A stretch of 64,000 nt of DNA from Nannocystis exedens (lineage in GTDB: Bacteria > Myxococcota_A > Polyangia > Nannocystales > Nannocystaceae), in contig NZ_NETK01000001.1 in assembly GCF_002343915.1 (NCBI RefSeq), positions 2,552,001 to 2,616,000 on the forward strand, written 5' to 3'. The notes beneath the pieces were generated by a model that saw only the letters and a program-made list of their open reading frames with translations, was not told the DNA's origin and did no database searches. Made by a program: the position numbers and the translations under genes. Positions 36,067 through 45,866 of the stretch are shown one piece after another. Position 1 is the first letter of the stretch. The number at the start of each line of letters is the position of its first letter.

Positions 36067-38770
36067 GTTCATCTCCCGCGGCGAAGAACAGCCCGGCGGC
36101 GCGGAACAGCCGCTGCGCCTCGTCCGTCGCGCACACCCGGCGCGCGCCGGCCTCGTCGACCGGCGCCGGCAGGCGGGCGTCGCGACCGATCGCCAGCAGC
36201 GCCCCGTCGAAGGCCGCAGCCAGGCGCGCCGCCGCCACGCAGTGATCGCCGCGCAGCAGCGTCGCCAGCCGCGTCACGCTCGCCGCGTCGGCCCGCCATC
36301 CTTGCAATTGCCCGGCGAGCCGCGCCCGCAGCTCCGACGCGAATCGCTCCGGCGTCACCCCGCGCTTTTGCCAAAGTCGCACGATCGTCTGCGCCCCCGG
36401 CAAGGTCGGCACCTGCGACGGCTCGCCCAGCCACGCCAGCGCCGCCAGCAATTCGTGGAGCGACGCGCCGGCGGGGTCGAGCGCGATCGCCAGCCCGCCG
36501 CGGACCAGCTCCGCCGCCAGCGCGAGGCGGAACCGCCGCTCGCGCGGGTCCTGGCGCACGATCGCCGGGTACACCACGATCGCCGGCTCGCGCTCGTTGC
36601 GGATCGCCACGCCGCCCTCGGGCCCGCCGCGGCCGACGCGGACCGGCAATCGCAGCCCCGTCGCCGCCCGCAACCATTGCACCTCCGGCTCGACGAGCGC
36701 CGACACGCGCGCCGCCTCTTCCAGGTCCACCAACGTCAGCTCGCGCGCCGCGCGAATCCCCGCCGTCGCCGCCACCAGCTCGCGCAAGCTGCGACGGATC
36801 GCCTCGCGCGGCTCCCCGCCCTCGTCGCTCGCGCCCCACGTGTCGCTCGACGCGTCGACGACCGACCTCTGCTCCGACTTCTCCGCGCGCGACTGCCCGG
36901 CCGAGATGCGCTCCACGCTCATGAGCTCCGTCGCGGTCGAGCTCCCCGCCCTCGCGCCTGCCGGCTCACGCCCCTCGCCGTGCGCCTGCGACCCACCACG
37001 CGCGGCCTCGCCCGTGCCGGCGGGCCGGCCCTCCGAGCCGCCCTCGCCCGCTGCCTCGCCCGAGCCGGCGAGCCGGCCCTCCGAGCCGCCCTCGCGCGAG
37101 TCCACCGCCCACCCCGGCAGCAGAAAACCTGCGACCTGCCGCAGCGCCTGCGCCCGCCCCCGCTCACCTGTCTCTTCGACCATCTCCGCCAGCGCCAGCA
37201 TCGCGCCGGCGTCGAGCGAGCGAGCCGCGCGCGCCTGCAGCTCCGTGCGCACCCGCTTGCGATCGGCGCGCCGGGTCTGCCCCGCGATCGCCTCACCGAG
37301 CTGCCGCAGCCGGCCCTCGCGCGCCAGTCGCAGCGCCGCCTCGGCGACCTCGCTGGCCGCGCGCTCCGCCTCCGCGACGTCGCGCCCGCAGCGGCGCCCG
37401 GCCGCGGCCACCCGCGCGTGCAGCTCGGCCGCCTCGCACCACGCTCGCTCGCACCGCGCCGCCGCGGCCAGCGCCGCGCTCACCGCCGCCTCGACCGCCT
37501 CGCTCGCCGCCTGCGGGTCGCCCGCCCGCGCGATCGCCAGCGCCCGCCAGGCCTCCGCCTGGGCCGCCGGCCCGGCGCCGAGGGACATGTCCTCGAGGAC
37601 AGCTCGCGCCCGCCCGCCCGCGCCGAGCTGCTCCGCCTCGACCAGCGCCCGCGCCACACGCCGCCGCAGCCGCGCCGCCGGCGGGCCCGGCATCCGCTCG
37701 AGCGCCGCCAGCCCGCGGACCACCCCCTCCGCCTCGCCCGCGCGCGCCTGCGCCACGGTCACCCGCCACCACGCCTCCGGATCGTCCGGCGCCGCCGCCA
37801 GCCACGCGCGCACCGCCGCGGCCGCCCCCGCAGGGTCGCGGAAGCGCAGCAGCTCGGCCTGCACCTGCGCCAGCGCCCGCGTCAGCCGGCGCGCCCCCGG
37901 GTGCGTCGGCGCCGGCGCGTAGCCCAGGGCCGCCAGCGCCGCCGCGCGGTCGCCCGCCCGCAGCGCCGCCCGCAGCTCGGCGAGCGGGTCGTCGGGCGCG
38001 AGGGACATGTCCTCGCGCGCATGTCCTCGCGCCCATGTCCCTTCTGGCATGCCCTTTCGCACATGCCCTTCCGGACCTGCCCCGTGCGCCACGTCCGCGA
38101 GCACCACCCGCAGCCCGCGGCCCTCGCCGCGCACGCGCGTCACCTGCAGCCCGCGCGAGCGCGGCGGGGCGGCCCCGGCCGCGCGGAACGCCCGCCGCAG
38201 CAGCCACTCCGGCGTCACCCGCAGCGTCGCCCCGTCCAGCCGCACCACCCCCTCGCGCCCGCGCGCCAGCCCGCGAGCCGCCGCCATCCACAGCGCCGCC
38301 CCCGACGGCGCCAGCGGCCCCGTCGCCCACACGCGACGGGCCCGCACCGCGATCTCCCCGTCCACGACTCCCACCCCGAGCTCGATCTGCGCCAGCGCCG
38401 GCCAGCCGTCGTCGCGCGGCCCGGCCAGCGTCAGCACCACCGACTCGCCGACCGCGTCGACGGCCACCTGACCGATCGGCCAGGTCCCGATCGCCACCCC
38501 GCACAATTGCCGCGCCGCGCCCTCGAGCGCCGCCGCGCTCACCTCGAGCCTGGCCTCGAGCGCGCGCCAGGGCCCCTCGCGCAGCGCCGCGGCCGAGCGC
38601 GGCCGGGCCTCGCCGACCGGCTCGGCCACCAGCGCGGCCAGGCGCAGGCCCGGCGCCAGGTCGGCCGGGCCGGCGTGCAGCCGGACCCGCGGGCCGCCTG
38701 GCCCCTGGGCCAGCTCGAGGCGGAGGCCGAGGCCGCTCGCCTGTCCGTCCCGACCGGTCGCCGACGCCAT
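36059..38770 (-). CDS. Large Ala/Arg-rich protein of unknown function
   Basis: 903 residues with no signal peptide or clear membrane segment. The N-terminal 200 residues are mixed strand (WALEARLEVS-like text, VALAQIELGVGVVDGE). A 28-residue insertion encoded by a 14-bp repeat array follows (about 231-258). The middle is Ala-rich helical repeat of TPR type (such as AAAAVRAWLAAAPDDPEAWW). Near residues 560-600 the segment EGGSEGRxAGxGEAA is repeated. The C-terminal 250 residues look like a folded domain (VEPEVQWLRAATGLRLPVRV, IVVYPAIVRQDPRERRFRLA). First gene of an operon with GNAT. No family recognised. Confidence 0.6.
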   Translation of the reverse strand: MASATGRDGQASGLGLRLELAQGPGGPRVRLHAGPADLAPGLRLAALVAEPVGEARPRSAAALREGPWRALEARLEVSAAALEGAARQLCGVAIGTWPIGQVAVDAVGESVVLTLAGPRDDGWPALAQIELGVGVVDGEIAVRARRVWATGPLAPSGAALWMAAARGLARGREGVVRLDGATLRVTPEWLLRRAFRAAGAAPPRSRGLQVTRVRGEGRGLRVVLADVAHGAGPEGHVRKGMPEGTWARGHAREDMSLAPDDPLAELRAALRAGDRAAALAALGYAPAPTHPGARRLTRALAQVQAELLRFRDPAGAAAAVRAWLAAAPDDPEAWWRVTVAQARAGEAEGVVRGLAALERMPGPPAARLRRRVARALVEAEQLGAGGRARAVLEDMSLGAGPAAQAEAWRALAIARAGDPQAASEAVEAAVSAALAAAARCERAWCEAAELHARVAAAGRRCGRDVAEAERAASEVAEAALRLAREGRLRQLGEAIAGQTRRADRKRVRTELQARAARSLDAGAMLALAEMVEETGERGRAQALRQVAGFLLPGWAVDSREGGSEGRLAGSGEAAGEGGSEGRPAGTGEAARGGSQAHGEGREPAGARAGSSTATELMSVERISAGQSRAEKSEQRSVVDASSDTWGASDEGGEPREAIRRSLRELVAATAGIRAARELTLVDLEEAARVSALVEPEVQWLRAATGLRLPVRVGRGGPEGGVAIRNEREPAIVVYPAIVRQDPRERRFRLALAAELVRGGLAIALDPAGASLHELLAALAWLGEPSQVPTLPGAQTIVRLWQKRGVTPERFASELRARLAGQLQGWRADAASVTRLATLLRGDHCVAAARLAAAFDGALLAIGRDARLPAPVDEAGARRVCATDEAQRLFRAAGLFFAAGDEHG
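37586..37602. repeat. 14-bp repeat, one unit, inside the large unknown gene
   Basis: CATGTCC-TCGA-GGA then CAG, encoding part of AVLEDMSLG on the minus strand. Confidence 0.5.
38002..38090. repeat. Six-unit 14-bp-period array inside a coding sequence
   Basis: Units start at 38007, 38021, 38035, 38049, 38063 and 38077 (CATGTCC three times, CATGCCC twice, CCTGCCC once), 84 bp in total. Six units are 28 codons, so the host frame is kept. The peptide is GHVRKGMPEGTWARGHARED, rich in Gly, Arg and His and unlike its surroundings. Confidence 0.9.
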
Positions 38771-38781
38771 GGCCGTTGCGA

Positions 38782-38798
38782 CCTGTCCTTTCAGCCAG
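38782..38798. repeat. 14-bp repeat, one unit, between genes
   Basis: CCTGTCC-TTTC-AGC then CAG, in the 28-bp gap between the PpiD-like gene and the large unknown gene. Confidence 0.4.
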
Positions 38799-40607
38799 CT
38801 AGCGGCCGCCGCCGCCGGTCAGCGCCGCCAGGTTGAGCATGCCGCCGCGGTTGCCGACGCGGTCGCACATCACGTACGGCCGCAGCACCCGGTTGCCCTT
38901 CTCGTCGAAGGCTTCCTTGGTGTCGTAGGTCATCATCCGCGACACCCGCTCGCTGTAGGGGACGATGTCGCCGCGGGCCTTGTCGCCGAGGCAGGTGTGG
39001 TAGGCGTAGCGGGCCGTGACCTTGGCCGCCTTGGCCTCGGACAGCTCGCGGTACAGCGCCGCGCGGGCGGCCGCGAAGCCCTCGTCGGTGGCCGTCTCCT
39101 TGCGCTCGACGGCGGCGAGGATGAAGCCGTCGGGCGTCTCGAACACCTGGTCGATGAACTCGGCCTTGGGGTCGGCGGCCCACGCGGCCTTGGTGATCTC
39201 GGGGTTCACGCCGAGGCCGGGGATCGGCTTCTCCTTGCTGAAGAGGCCGGTGACGCGCAGCTCGGGCTTGTCGTCGGGCTTGGGCGCCTTGGGCGGGTCG
39301 GTCGGGATCTCGAGCTGGTCGATGCCGCCGGCCGCCGGCCCGCCGAGCGCGTCGGGCGAGCGGAACAGCTGCGTCATCGTCGCCCCGTCCTTGAGCGCCT
39401 GCAGCGCCTCGGCCGCGGCCTGCTTGGCCAGCGCCTTGCCGCGCTCGCGCGCCAGCGCCTCCTCGGCCAGGTCGAGGATCGCCTCGTCCTGCGGCACGTC
39501 GCCCTCGCGCTGGCCCTCGACCTTGACGATGTAGAAGGCCTCGTCGCTCTCGACCACCTCGGAGCGCGCGCCGACCTCGAGCTTGCGCGCCGCCTCGTCG
39601 ACCACCGGATCGAGCCCGGTGCCGGTGCCCTCGAGCGTCACCCACCCGTAGTCGCCGCCGCGGCGGGCCGTGTCCGCGTCCTCCGACGTCGCCCGCGCCA
39701 CCGCGCGGAAGTCCTCGCCGGCCTGCAGCTTGGCCAGCGCCGCGTCGATCTTGGCCCGCGCCGCCGCCAGGTCGGTCGCGTGCTGCTGCTGCGTCGCCTT
39801 GTCGGCGTCGACCGCCGGCGGCTGCGGCTTCTCGACTTCGATGAAGCGCAGCCGGATCTGCTTCGGCAGCTTGAGGAAGCGCGTGCCCTGCGACTCGAAC
39901 TGCTTGACCAGCTCGTCCTTGTGCTCGGCCACGTACTTGTCGAGGTCGGCCCGCGACGGGTCGACCAGGTCGGCGAAGCGCCCGGCCTCGAAGCGGGCGT
40001 AGCGCAGCGACAGCTGGTTCTGCCGCTGGTCGTAGGCGCTGCGGACCTCGGCCTCGGACACGGTGATCACGCTCGCCAGCACGTCGCGCACGGTGCGGGC
40101 CAGCACCTCCTCGCGCTGGTACTCGAGGTAGCGGCGCTCGCCGACGCCGAAGCGCGGCAGCCAGTTGCGCTCGAACGCGGCGTAGTTGAACGCCTGGCCG
40201 GCCAGCCAGTCCCACGTCTTGCCGAGCACGATCAGATGGCCGTCGGCCGTGAGATCTTCGGCGTCGCGGAGGTCGGCCACCAGGCCCATCCGCCGGCCGA
40301 TCTCGCCGAGCACGCGGCGCTCGACGATCGCGTCGAGCACCTCCTCGCGCAGACCCAGCATCTCCTGCATCTTGGGGTCCTCGGGGATCCGCGTGGTCAG
40401 CGAGATGGCGCGGAACTCGTACTGGAAGTCCTCGTCCACCACGTTGGTGCCGTAGGTCTTGGCCAGCGGCTCGACGCCGCAAGTGATCGCGTCGCTCGGC
40501 AGGCCGAAGCTGAGGCCGAAGGCGAGCGCCAGCATCCCGAGCAGGAGCCATGCGCCGACTGTCTTCATCGTGGTGCCGCGTGGGGCCGCGGTCGTCTCGT
40601 CCGTCAT
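38799..40607 (-). CDS. PpiD/SurA-like peptidylprolyl isomerase, membrane-anchored
   Basis: 602 residues. Met14 begins an N-terminal membrane anchor (VGAWLLLGMLALAFGLSFGL). A SurA-N-like helical region follows (LREEVLDAIVERRVLGEIGR, and SEAEVRSAYDQRQNQLSLRY), then a parvulin domain (about 240-375) with EDFRAVARATSEDADTARRG, GGDYGWV and EAFYIVKVEGQREGD. A second, degenerate copy may span about 450-520. The protein would fold exported proteins at the periplasmic face of the inner membrane. It sits head to head with the mre operon and ends 28 bp before the next gene on the same strand. Confidence 0.85.
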   Translation of the reverse strand: MTDETTAAPRGTTMKTVGAWLLLGMLALAFGLSFGLPSDAITCGVEPLAKTYGTNVVDEDFQYEFRAISLTTRIPEDPKMQEMLGLREEVLDAIVERRVLGEIGRRMGLVADLRDAEDLTADGHLIVLGKTWDWLAGQAFNYAAFERNWLPRFGVGERRYLEYQREEVLARTVRDVLASVITVSEAEVRSAYDQRQNQLSLRYARFEAGRFADLVDPSRADLDKYVAEHKDELVKQFESQGTRFLKLPKQIRLRFIEVEKPQPPAVDADKATQQQHATDLAAARAKIDAALAKLQAGEDFRAVARATSEDADTARRGGDYGWVTLEGTGTGLDPVVDEAARKLEVGARSEVVESDEAFYIVKVEGQREGDVPQDEAILDLAEEALARERGKALAKQAAAEALQALKDGATMTQLFRSPDALGGPAAGGIDQLEIPTDPPKAPKPDDKPELRVTGLFSKEKPIPGLGVNPEITKAAWAADPKAEFIDQVFETPDGFILAAVERKETATDEGFAAARAALYRELSEAKAAKVTARYAYHTCLGDKARGDIVPYSERVSRMMTYDTKEAFDEKGNRVLRPYVMCDRVGNRGGMLNLAALTGGGGR

Positions 40608-41872
<1,265 letters not shown>

Positions 41873-41885
41873 GGAGTCCCGGAGG

Positions 41886-42893
41886 ATGGCGGGCCTCCGC
41901 AGCGCCAAGAACGCGGTCCTGGTCGCGGTCCTGCTCGGGATCCCGGCGCTCCTTTTGCGCTCGAGCCTGCAGGACCCGCGCGCGCTGAGCGGCTTCGACC
42001 GCATGGTCGTCAAGGTCGGCGCCCCGCTCGAGGCCGGGATCAGCTACGCCGCCGGCAACGCCGGCCGGTTCTTCGAGCGCTGGCTGCTGCAGGCCCGCCT
42101 GCAGGACGACAACGAGGCGCTCGCCGCCGAGAACCGCAAGCTCCGGCTCGACCTGCGCAGCCTGCAGCAGGTCGAGGAAGAGAACCGCGAGCTGCGGCGT
42201 TCGCTGCAGATGCGCGACAAGGTCGCCGAGGACATGATCGCCGCCGAGGTCGCGGGCGTCGAGCAGTCGCCGTTCTTCCGCGTCGTCAAGCTCCGGCTCG
42301 ACCGCGGCGACCGGGTCGTCCGCCCCGGCATGGCCGTGATCGCCGACGCCGGCGTGGTCGGCCGCATCGACCGCGCCGCCGACGACCACAGCGAGGTCAT
42401 GCTGATCACCGACCCGCGCAGCAAGGTCGCGGTGGAGATCGCCAGCACCCGCGCGCCTGGCATCCTCGAGGGCATCGGCGAGGACCGCTGCGTCGTCCAC
42501 GTCGCCGCCGATCTCGGCGTCAGCGTCGGCGACCTGGTCCAGACCTCCGGCGTCGACGAGCTGTTCCCCCGCGGCCAGCCGGTCGGCCAGGTCGTCCGCG
42601 TCGACGACGTCGTCGGCGCCCAGCAGCGCGTCCACGTCGTCCCCGCCGTCCGCTTCGACCGCCTCGACATGGTGTGGGTCGTGCTCGCCAGCGCCCCCGC
42701 CCCCGACCCCGAGGGCTCCAGCCGCCCCCCGCCGCCGCCCACGGCCTCGGCCCGCTGCAGTAACCTACCCGAAGACCATGCTCCTCCCGATCGCCACCGC
42801 CCCGCTCCCGACCTGTCCGCAAGGACATGTCCGAGCGCGCCCGGCGACCGGCGCCGCGGAGCCCGTGCAGCGGGGCTATCCCTCAGGACATGA
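41886..42893 (+). CDS. mreC: Rod shape-determining protein MreC
   Basis: 335 residues. One N-terminal membrane segment (AVLVAVLLGIPALLLR), a coiled coil (about 65-105: DDNEALAAENRKLRLDLRSL), then the two beta-barrel domains with GVVGRIDRAADDHSEVMLIT and GDLVQTSGVDELFPRGQPVG. MreC links MreB to the synthases in the periplasm. After the conserved end (VWVVLASA, near residue 268) there is a Pro/Arg-rich tail of about 60 residues, the last part of which is encoded by a 14-bp repeat array. AAGGAG lies in the gap after mreB. Confidence 0.95.
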   Translation: MAGLRSAKNAVLVAVLLGIPALLLRSSLQDPRALSGFDRMVVKVGAPLEAGISYAAGNAGRFFERWLLQARLQDDNEALAAENRKLRLDLRSLQQVEEENRELRRSLQMRDKVAEDMIAAEVAGVEQSPFFRVVKLRLDRGDRVVRPGMAVIADAGVVGRIDRAADDHSEVMLITDPRSKVAVEIASTRAPGILEGIGEDRCVVHVAADLGVSVGDLVQTSGVDELFPRGQPVGQVVRVDDVVGAQQRVHVVPAVRFDRLDMVWVVLASAPAPDPEGSSRPPPPPTASARCSNLPEDHAPPDRHRPAPDLSARTCPSAPGDRRRGARAAGLSLRT

Positions 42894-42950
42894 CCGATCG
42901 GACATGCCCTCCGCGACCTCGCTCCGGGCCTGTCCCTCCGGACACGTTCG
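42812..42950. repeat. 14-bp-period palindromic repeat arrays at the mreC/mreD junction
   Basis: Units at 42812 and 42826, then a second run at 42889, 42903, 42917 (12 bp) and 42929, ending CACG at 42943. The array covers the end of mreC, including its stop codon region, and the gap to mreD. Confidence 0.82.
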
Positions 42951-42989
42951 ACCCTCCCCGTCCCCGCGCGACCCCACGTCCTCTGGTCC

Positions 42990-43589
42990 ATGCGCCCCCT
43001 GATCTACATCGCCCTCGGCTGGCTGCTCCTGGCCGCCGTCGGCGGCCTCGGGCAGACGCTCGGGCTCACGGTCATGCTCCCGGCCACCTCGGCCGCGCTG
43101 GTCGCCCACGTCGTGTTCGGGCGCGAGCTGTCGCTGCCGAGCGGCCTTTGGGTCGCGGTCAGCCTGGGTTACCTCGAGGACATGGCCCAGGGGACGCCCA
43201 TCGGCCTCCTGTCGCTGGCCTACGGCCTGTCGTGCTGCGCCCTGGTGTGGTCGAGCCGGCGGCTGGCCGTCGAGGGCCCGATCGCCCGCGCCCTCGCGGC
43301 CGGGGTCGCCGCCGCCCTGGTCGACCTCGTCACCTTCGCGCTGCTCTTCAGCGCCCGCCGGCGCCTCGGCGTCGAGACCGAGGCGCTGGTCGCCGGCCTC
43401 TTGCAGGCCCGCTGGCACGCCCTCGCCACCGTGCTCGCCGCCCCCGGCGTGTTCGTCCTCGCCGAGCTGGCCCTCGGCGCCTGGGACCGCGCCTTCGGCC
43501 GCCGCCCCCGCCCGGCCCGCCGCTCGCCGCTGCAGGCCCGCAACGCCGGCCCCCCGCTCGAGGAATCCGACCCGTCCGATTGGACATGA
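42990..43589 (+). CDS. mreD: Rod shape-determining protein MreD
   Basis: 199 residues, five or six membrane segments (RPLIYIALGWLLLAAVGGLG, SAALVAHVVFG, SLGYLEDMAQGTPIGLLSLAY with the conserved GY.ED...G..lG motif, and WHALATVLAAPGVFVLAELAL). MreD works with MreC in the elongation complex. The last codons and the stop (TGA at 43587-43589) lie inside a 14-bp repeat unit, so the C-terminal SDWT is repeat-derived. Confidence 0.9.
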   Translation: MRPLIYIALGWLLLAAVGGLGQTLGLTVMLPATSAALVAHVVFGRELSLPSGLWVAVSLGYLEDMAQGTPIGLLSLAYGLSCCALVWSSRRLAVEGPIARALAAGVAAALVDLVTFALLFSARRRLGVETEALVAGLLQARWHALATVLAAPGVFVLAELALGAWDRAFGRRPRPARRSPLQARNAGPPLEESDPSDWT

Positions 43590-43612
43590 ACGAGTGGACA
43601 TGACCCCATGAC
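43585..43612. repeat. 14-bp-period repeat bridging mreD stop and mrdA start
   Basis: CATGAAC-GAGT-GGA at 43585 and CATGACC at 43599, preceded by CCCGTCC-GATT-GGA. It supplies both the mreD stop and the ATG at 43608 for the next gene. Confidence 0.75.
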
Positions 43613-45866
43613 CAGCTTACGCGAGCCCGACGACCTGCGCGCCCTGCGGCCCCGGCTGCAGGCGATGGTGCTCGTGGTCCTGCTCGCGTTCCTGGTCCTG
43701 CTCGGCCGCCTGTGCCAGCTGCAGGTGCTCGAGGGCGAGCACTACGTGCGCCGGGCCGAGCGCAACTTCATCGACACGATCGAGGCCCCGGCGCTGCGCG
43801 GGCGGATCTTCGACGCCCAGGGCCGGCCGCTGGCCTCGAACCGCCCGGCCTACACCCTCTACGTCACCCCGCGGCCGCGCGTCATCGTCGAGACCGACGA
43901 CCCGAACGCGCGCACGCAGACCGGCTCGCGCGTGCCGCTGTCCGACGCCCAGATCGACGCGCTCGCCGACCTGATCGACTTCGTCGACGCCGCCGACCGC
44001 GAGCAGTTCGTGGCCGCGATCGTGCGCCGGCGCGACCGCGACGAGGGCATCTATCCGTTCGCCGTGCGCGGCAACCTGACCTGGCAGGAGTTCGCGCGGA
44101 TCCAGACCCGCAAGGACGCCCTCGGCGACTGGCTCGAGATCCGCGAGTCCGCCCGCCGCTTCTACCCCGCCGGCGAGCTCACCGCCTTCGTCACCGGCTA
44201 CGTCGGCGAGATCACCCCCGAGGGCCTCGCCAACTCCGGCGGCTCGTACCGCCCGGGCGACCGCGTCGGCAAGACCGGCATGGAGCGGCAGTGGGAGAAC
44301 TACCTGCGCGGCCGCCCCGGCAAGCGCTCGCGCGTCGTCGACGTGCACCACCACCCGGTCAAGGATCCGCCGCGCGACGCGCTCGCCGCCCTGCCGCCCG
44401 ACGAGGACCCGATCCCCGGCCAGGACGTCTACCTCACCCTCGACCTCGACCTGCAGCGCGTCGCCGCCGAGGCGTTCGCCGACAAGCCCGCCGGGGCGCT
44501 CGTCGCCATCGAGCCCGACACCGGCCGGATCGTCGCCATGCTCAGCGTCCCGGCGATCGACCCCAACCGCTGGCAGCAGCCGATCGGACGCGACCAGTAC
44601 AAGGCCTGGTCGGAGAGCCCGCTCAAGCCCTTCATCGACCGCACGGTGCAGGAGCACTACTTCCCCGGCTCGACCTACAAGGTCGTCTCCGCCCTGGCCG
44701 CGCTCGACGACCCGACCTTCGACCCCGAGAAGACGATCACCTGCGACGGCTACGTCAACTACGGCGGTCGCCGCTTCAAGTGCACCCACAAGCACGGCCC
44801 GGTCAACCTCGAGCAGGCGATCGTGCAGTCGTGCAACGTCTACTTCTACACGTTGGCGATCGACACCGTCCTCAGCCTCGAGCGCATGGAGCTGTTCGCG
44901 CGCCGGCTCGGCCTCGGCGAGCGGACCGGCATCGGCATCAACAGCGAGGCCAAGGGGCGCATCCCGACCGAGGCGTTCGAGGCGCGCGAGGGCACCTACC
45001 AGCGCGGCGTCCGCCTCAACAGCGCGATCGGCCAGGGCAACGTGACCGCCACCGTGCTGCAGGTCGCCGTGCTGTACGCCGCGATCGCCAACGGCGGCCG
45101 CGTCATGACCCCCTACATCGTCGACCGCATCGAGACCCCCGACCGCCGGCTCGTGCTGCAGAACAAGCCGCAGGTGCGCCGCGACCTCGAGCCGGTCCTC
45201 CCGGCCGACCGCGACCGGATCCACGCCGGCCTCGTCGGCGTCGTCAACAACGAGCTCGGCACCGCCTACAGCGAGCGGCTCGGCAGCGTCGTCGTCGCCG
45301 GCAAGACCGGCACCGCCCAGGTCGGCGCCCTCGACAAGAAGACCAAGACCCCCAAGCCCGGCCCGATCCCCGGCTTCGACTTCACCCAGGACCACGCCTG
45401 GTTCGCCGGCTACGCCCCCGCCGACGCGCCCAAGATCGTCGTCGTCGCCTTCGTCGAGCACGGCGGCGTCGGTGCCGACGCGGCCGCGCCGATCGTCATG
45501 AAGGTCATCGAGAGCTACCTCGGCAGCCGCTCCGAGACCCCCCAGCCGCGCCGCCCCGGCGGCGTCCCCCCGCCGCTGCCCGGCCAGCGCGGCAAGCAGG
45601 AGGTCCTCGGCGACAGCAACGCCGCGCCCGACCGCACCGTCGCCCTCACCGGCGCCCGCCTGCCCGGCGACCGCCCGCTCGGGCCGCCCCCGCCCAAGTC
45701 TGAAGAGACAGGTCCTTCCGGACATGTCACCAAGACCAGCCCGCCGCCGGGCCCGAGCCGGCCGGGCGGCAAGAAGAACACGGACAAGCCTTCGACCAGG
45801 AAGCACGCCGCGAAGAAGAAGCACGCCGCGAAGAAGAAGCACGCCGCGAAGGAGGTCCTGCCGTGA
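43608..45866 (+). CDS. mrdA: Penicillin-binding protein 2 (elongation transpeptidase)
   Basis: 752 residues. N-terminal membrane anchor (LQAMVLVVLLAFLVLLGRLC), dimerisation domain with APALRGRIFDAQGRPLASNRP, and transpeptidase domain with the active-site motif STYK (Ser355), SCN (Ser408) and KTGTAQ (Lys566). It cross-links peptidoglycan during rod elongation together with RodA. Beyond the transpeptidase (about residue 650) is a Pro-rich tail containing a translated 14-bp repeat (EETGPSGHVTK) and ending in three copies of KHAAKK. The stop overlaps the rodA GTG. Confidence 0.96.
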   Translation: MTSLREPDDLRALRPRLQAMVLVVLLAFLVLLGRLCQLQVLEGEHYVRRAERNFIDTIEAPALRGRIFDAQGRPLASNRPAYTLYVTPRPRVIVETDDPNARTQTGSRVPLSDAQIDALADLIDFVDAADREQFVAAIVRRRDRDEGIYPFAVRGNLTWQEFARIQTRKDALGDWLEIRESARRFYPAGELTAFVTGYVGEITPEGLANSGGSYRPGDRVGKTGMERQWENYLRGRPGKRSRVVDVHHHPVKDPPRDALAALPPDEDPIPGQDVYLTLDLDLQRVAAEAFADKPAGALVAIEPDTGRIVAMLSVPAIDPNRWQQPIGRDQYKAWSESPLKPFIDRTVQEHYFPGSTYKVVSALAALDDPTFDPEKTITCDGYVNYGGRRFKCTHKHGPVNLEQAIVQSCNVYFYTLAIDTVLSLERMELFARRLGLGERTGIGINSEAKGRIPTEAFEAREGTYQRGVRLNSAIGQGNVTATVLQVAVLYAAIANGGRVMTPYIVDRIETPDRRLVLQNKPQVRRDLEPVLPADRDRIHAGLVGVVNNELGTAYSERLGSVVVAGKTGTAQVGALDKKTKTPKPGPIPGFDFTQDHAWFAGYAPADAPKIVVVAFVEHGGVGADAAAPIVMKVIESYLGSRSETPQPRRPGGVPPPLPGQRGKQEVLGDSNAAPDRTVALTGARLPGDRPLGPPPPKSEETGPSGHVTKTSPPPGPSRPGGKKNTDKPSTRKHAAKKKHAAKKKHAAKEVLP
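45709..45736. repeat. 14-bp repeat, two units, in the mrdA tail
   Basis: CAGGTCC-TTCC-GGA then CATGTCA, in frame in the low-complexity tail. Confidence 0.5.

Noticed and set aside
43182..43192. GGACATG inside mreD as a repeat copy
   Set aside because: It encodes the conserved EDM motif of MreD and lacks a phased partner.
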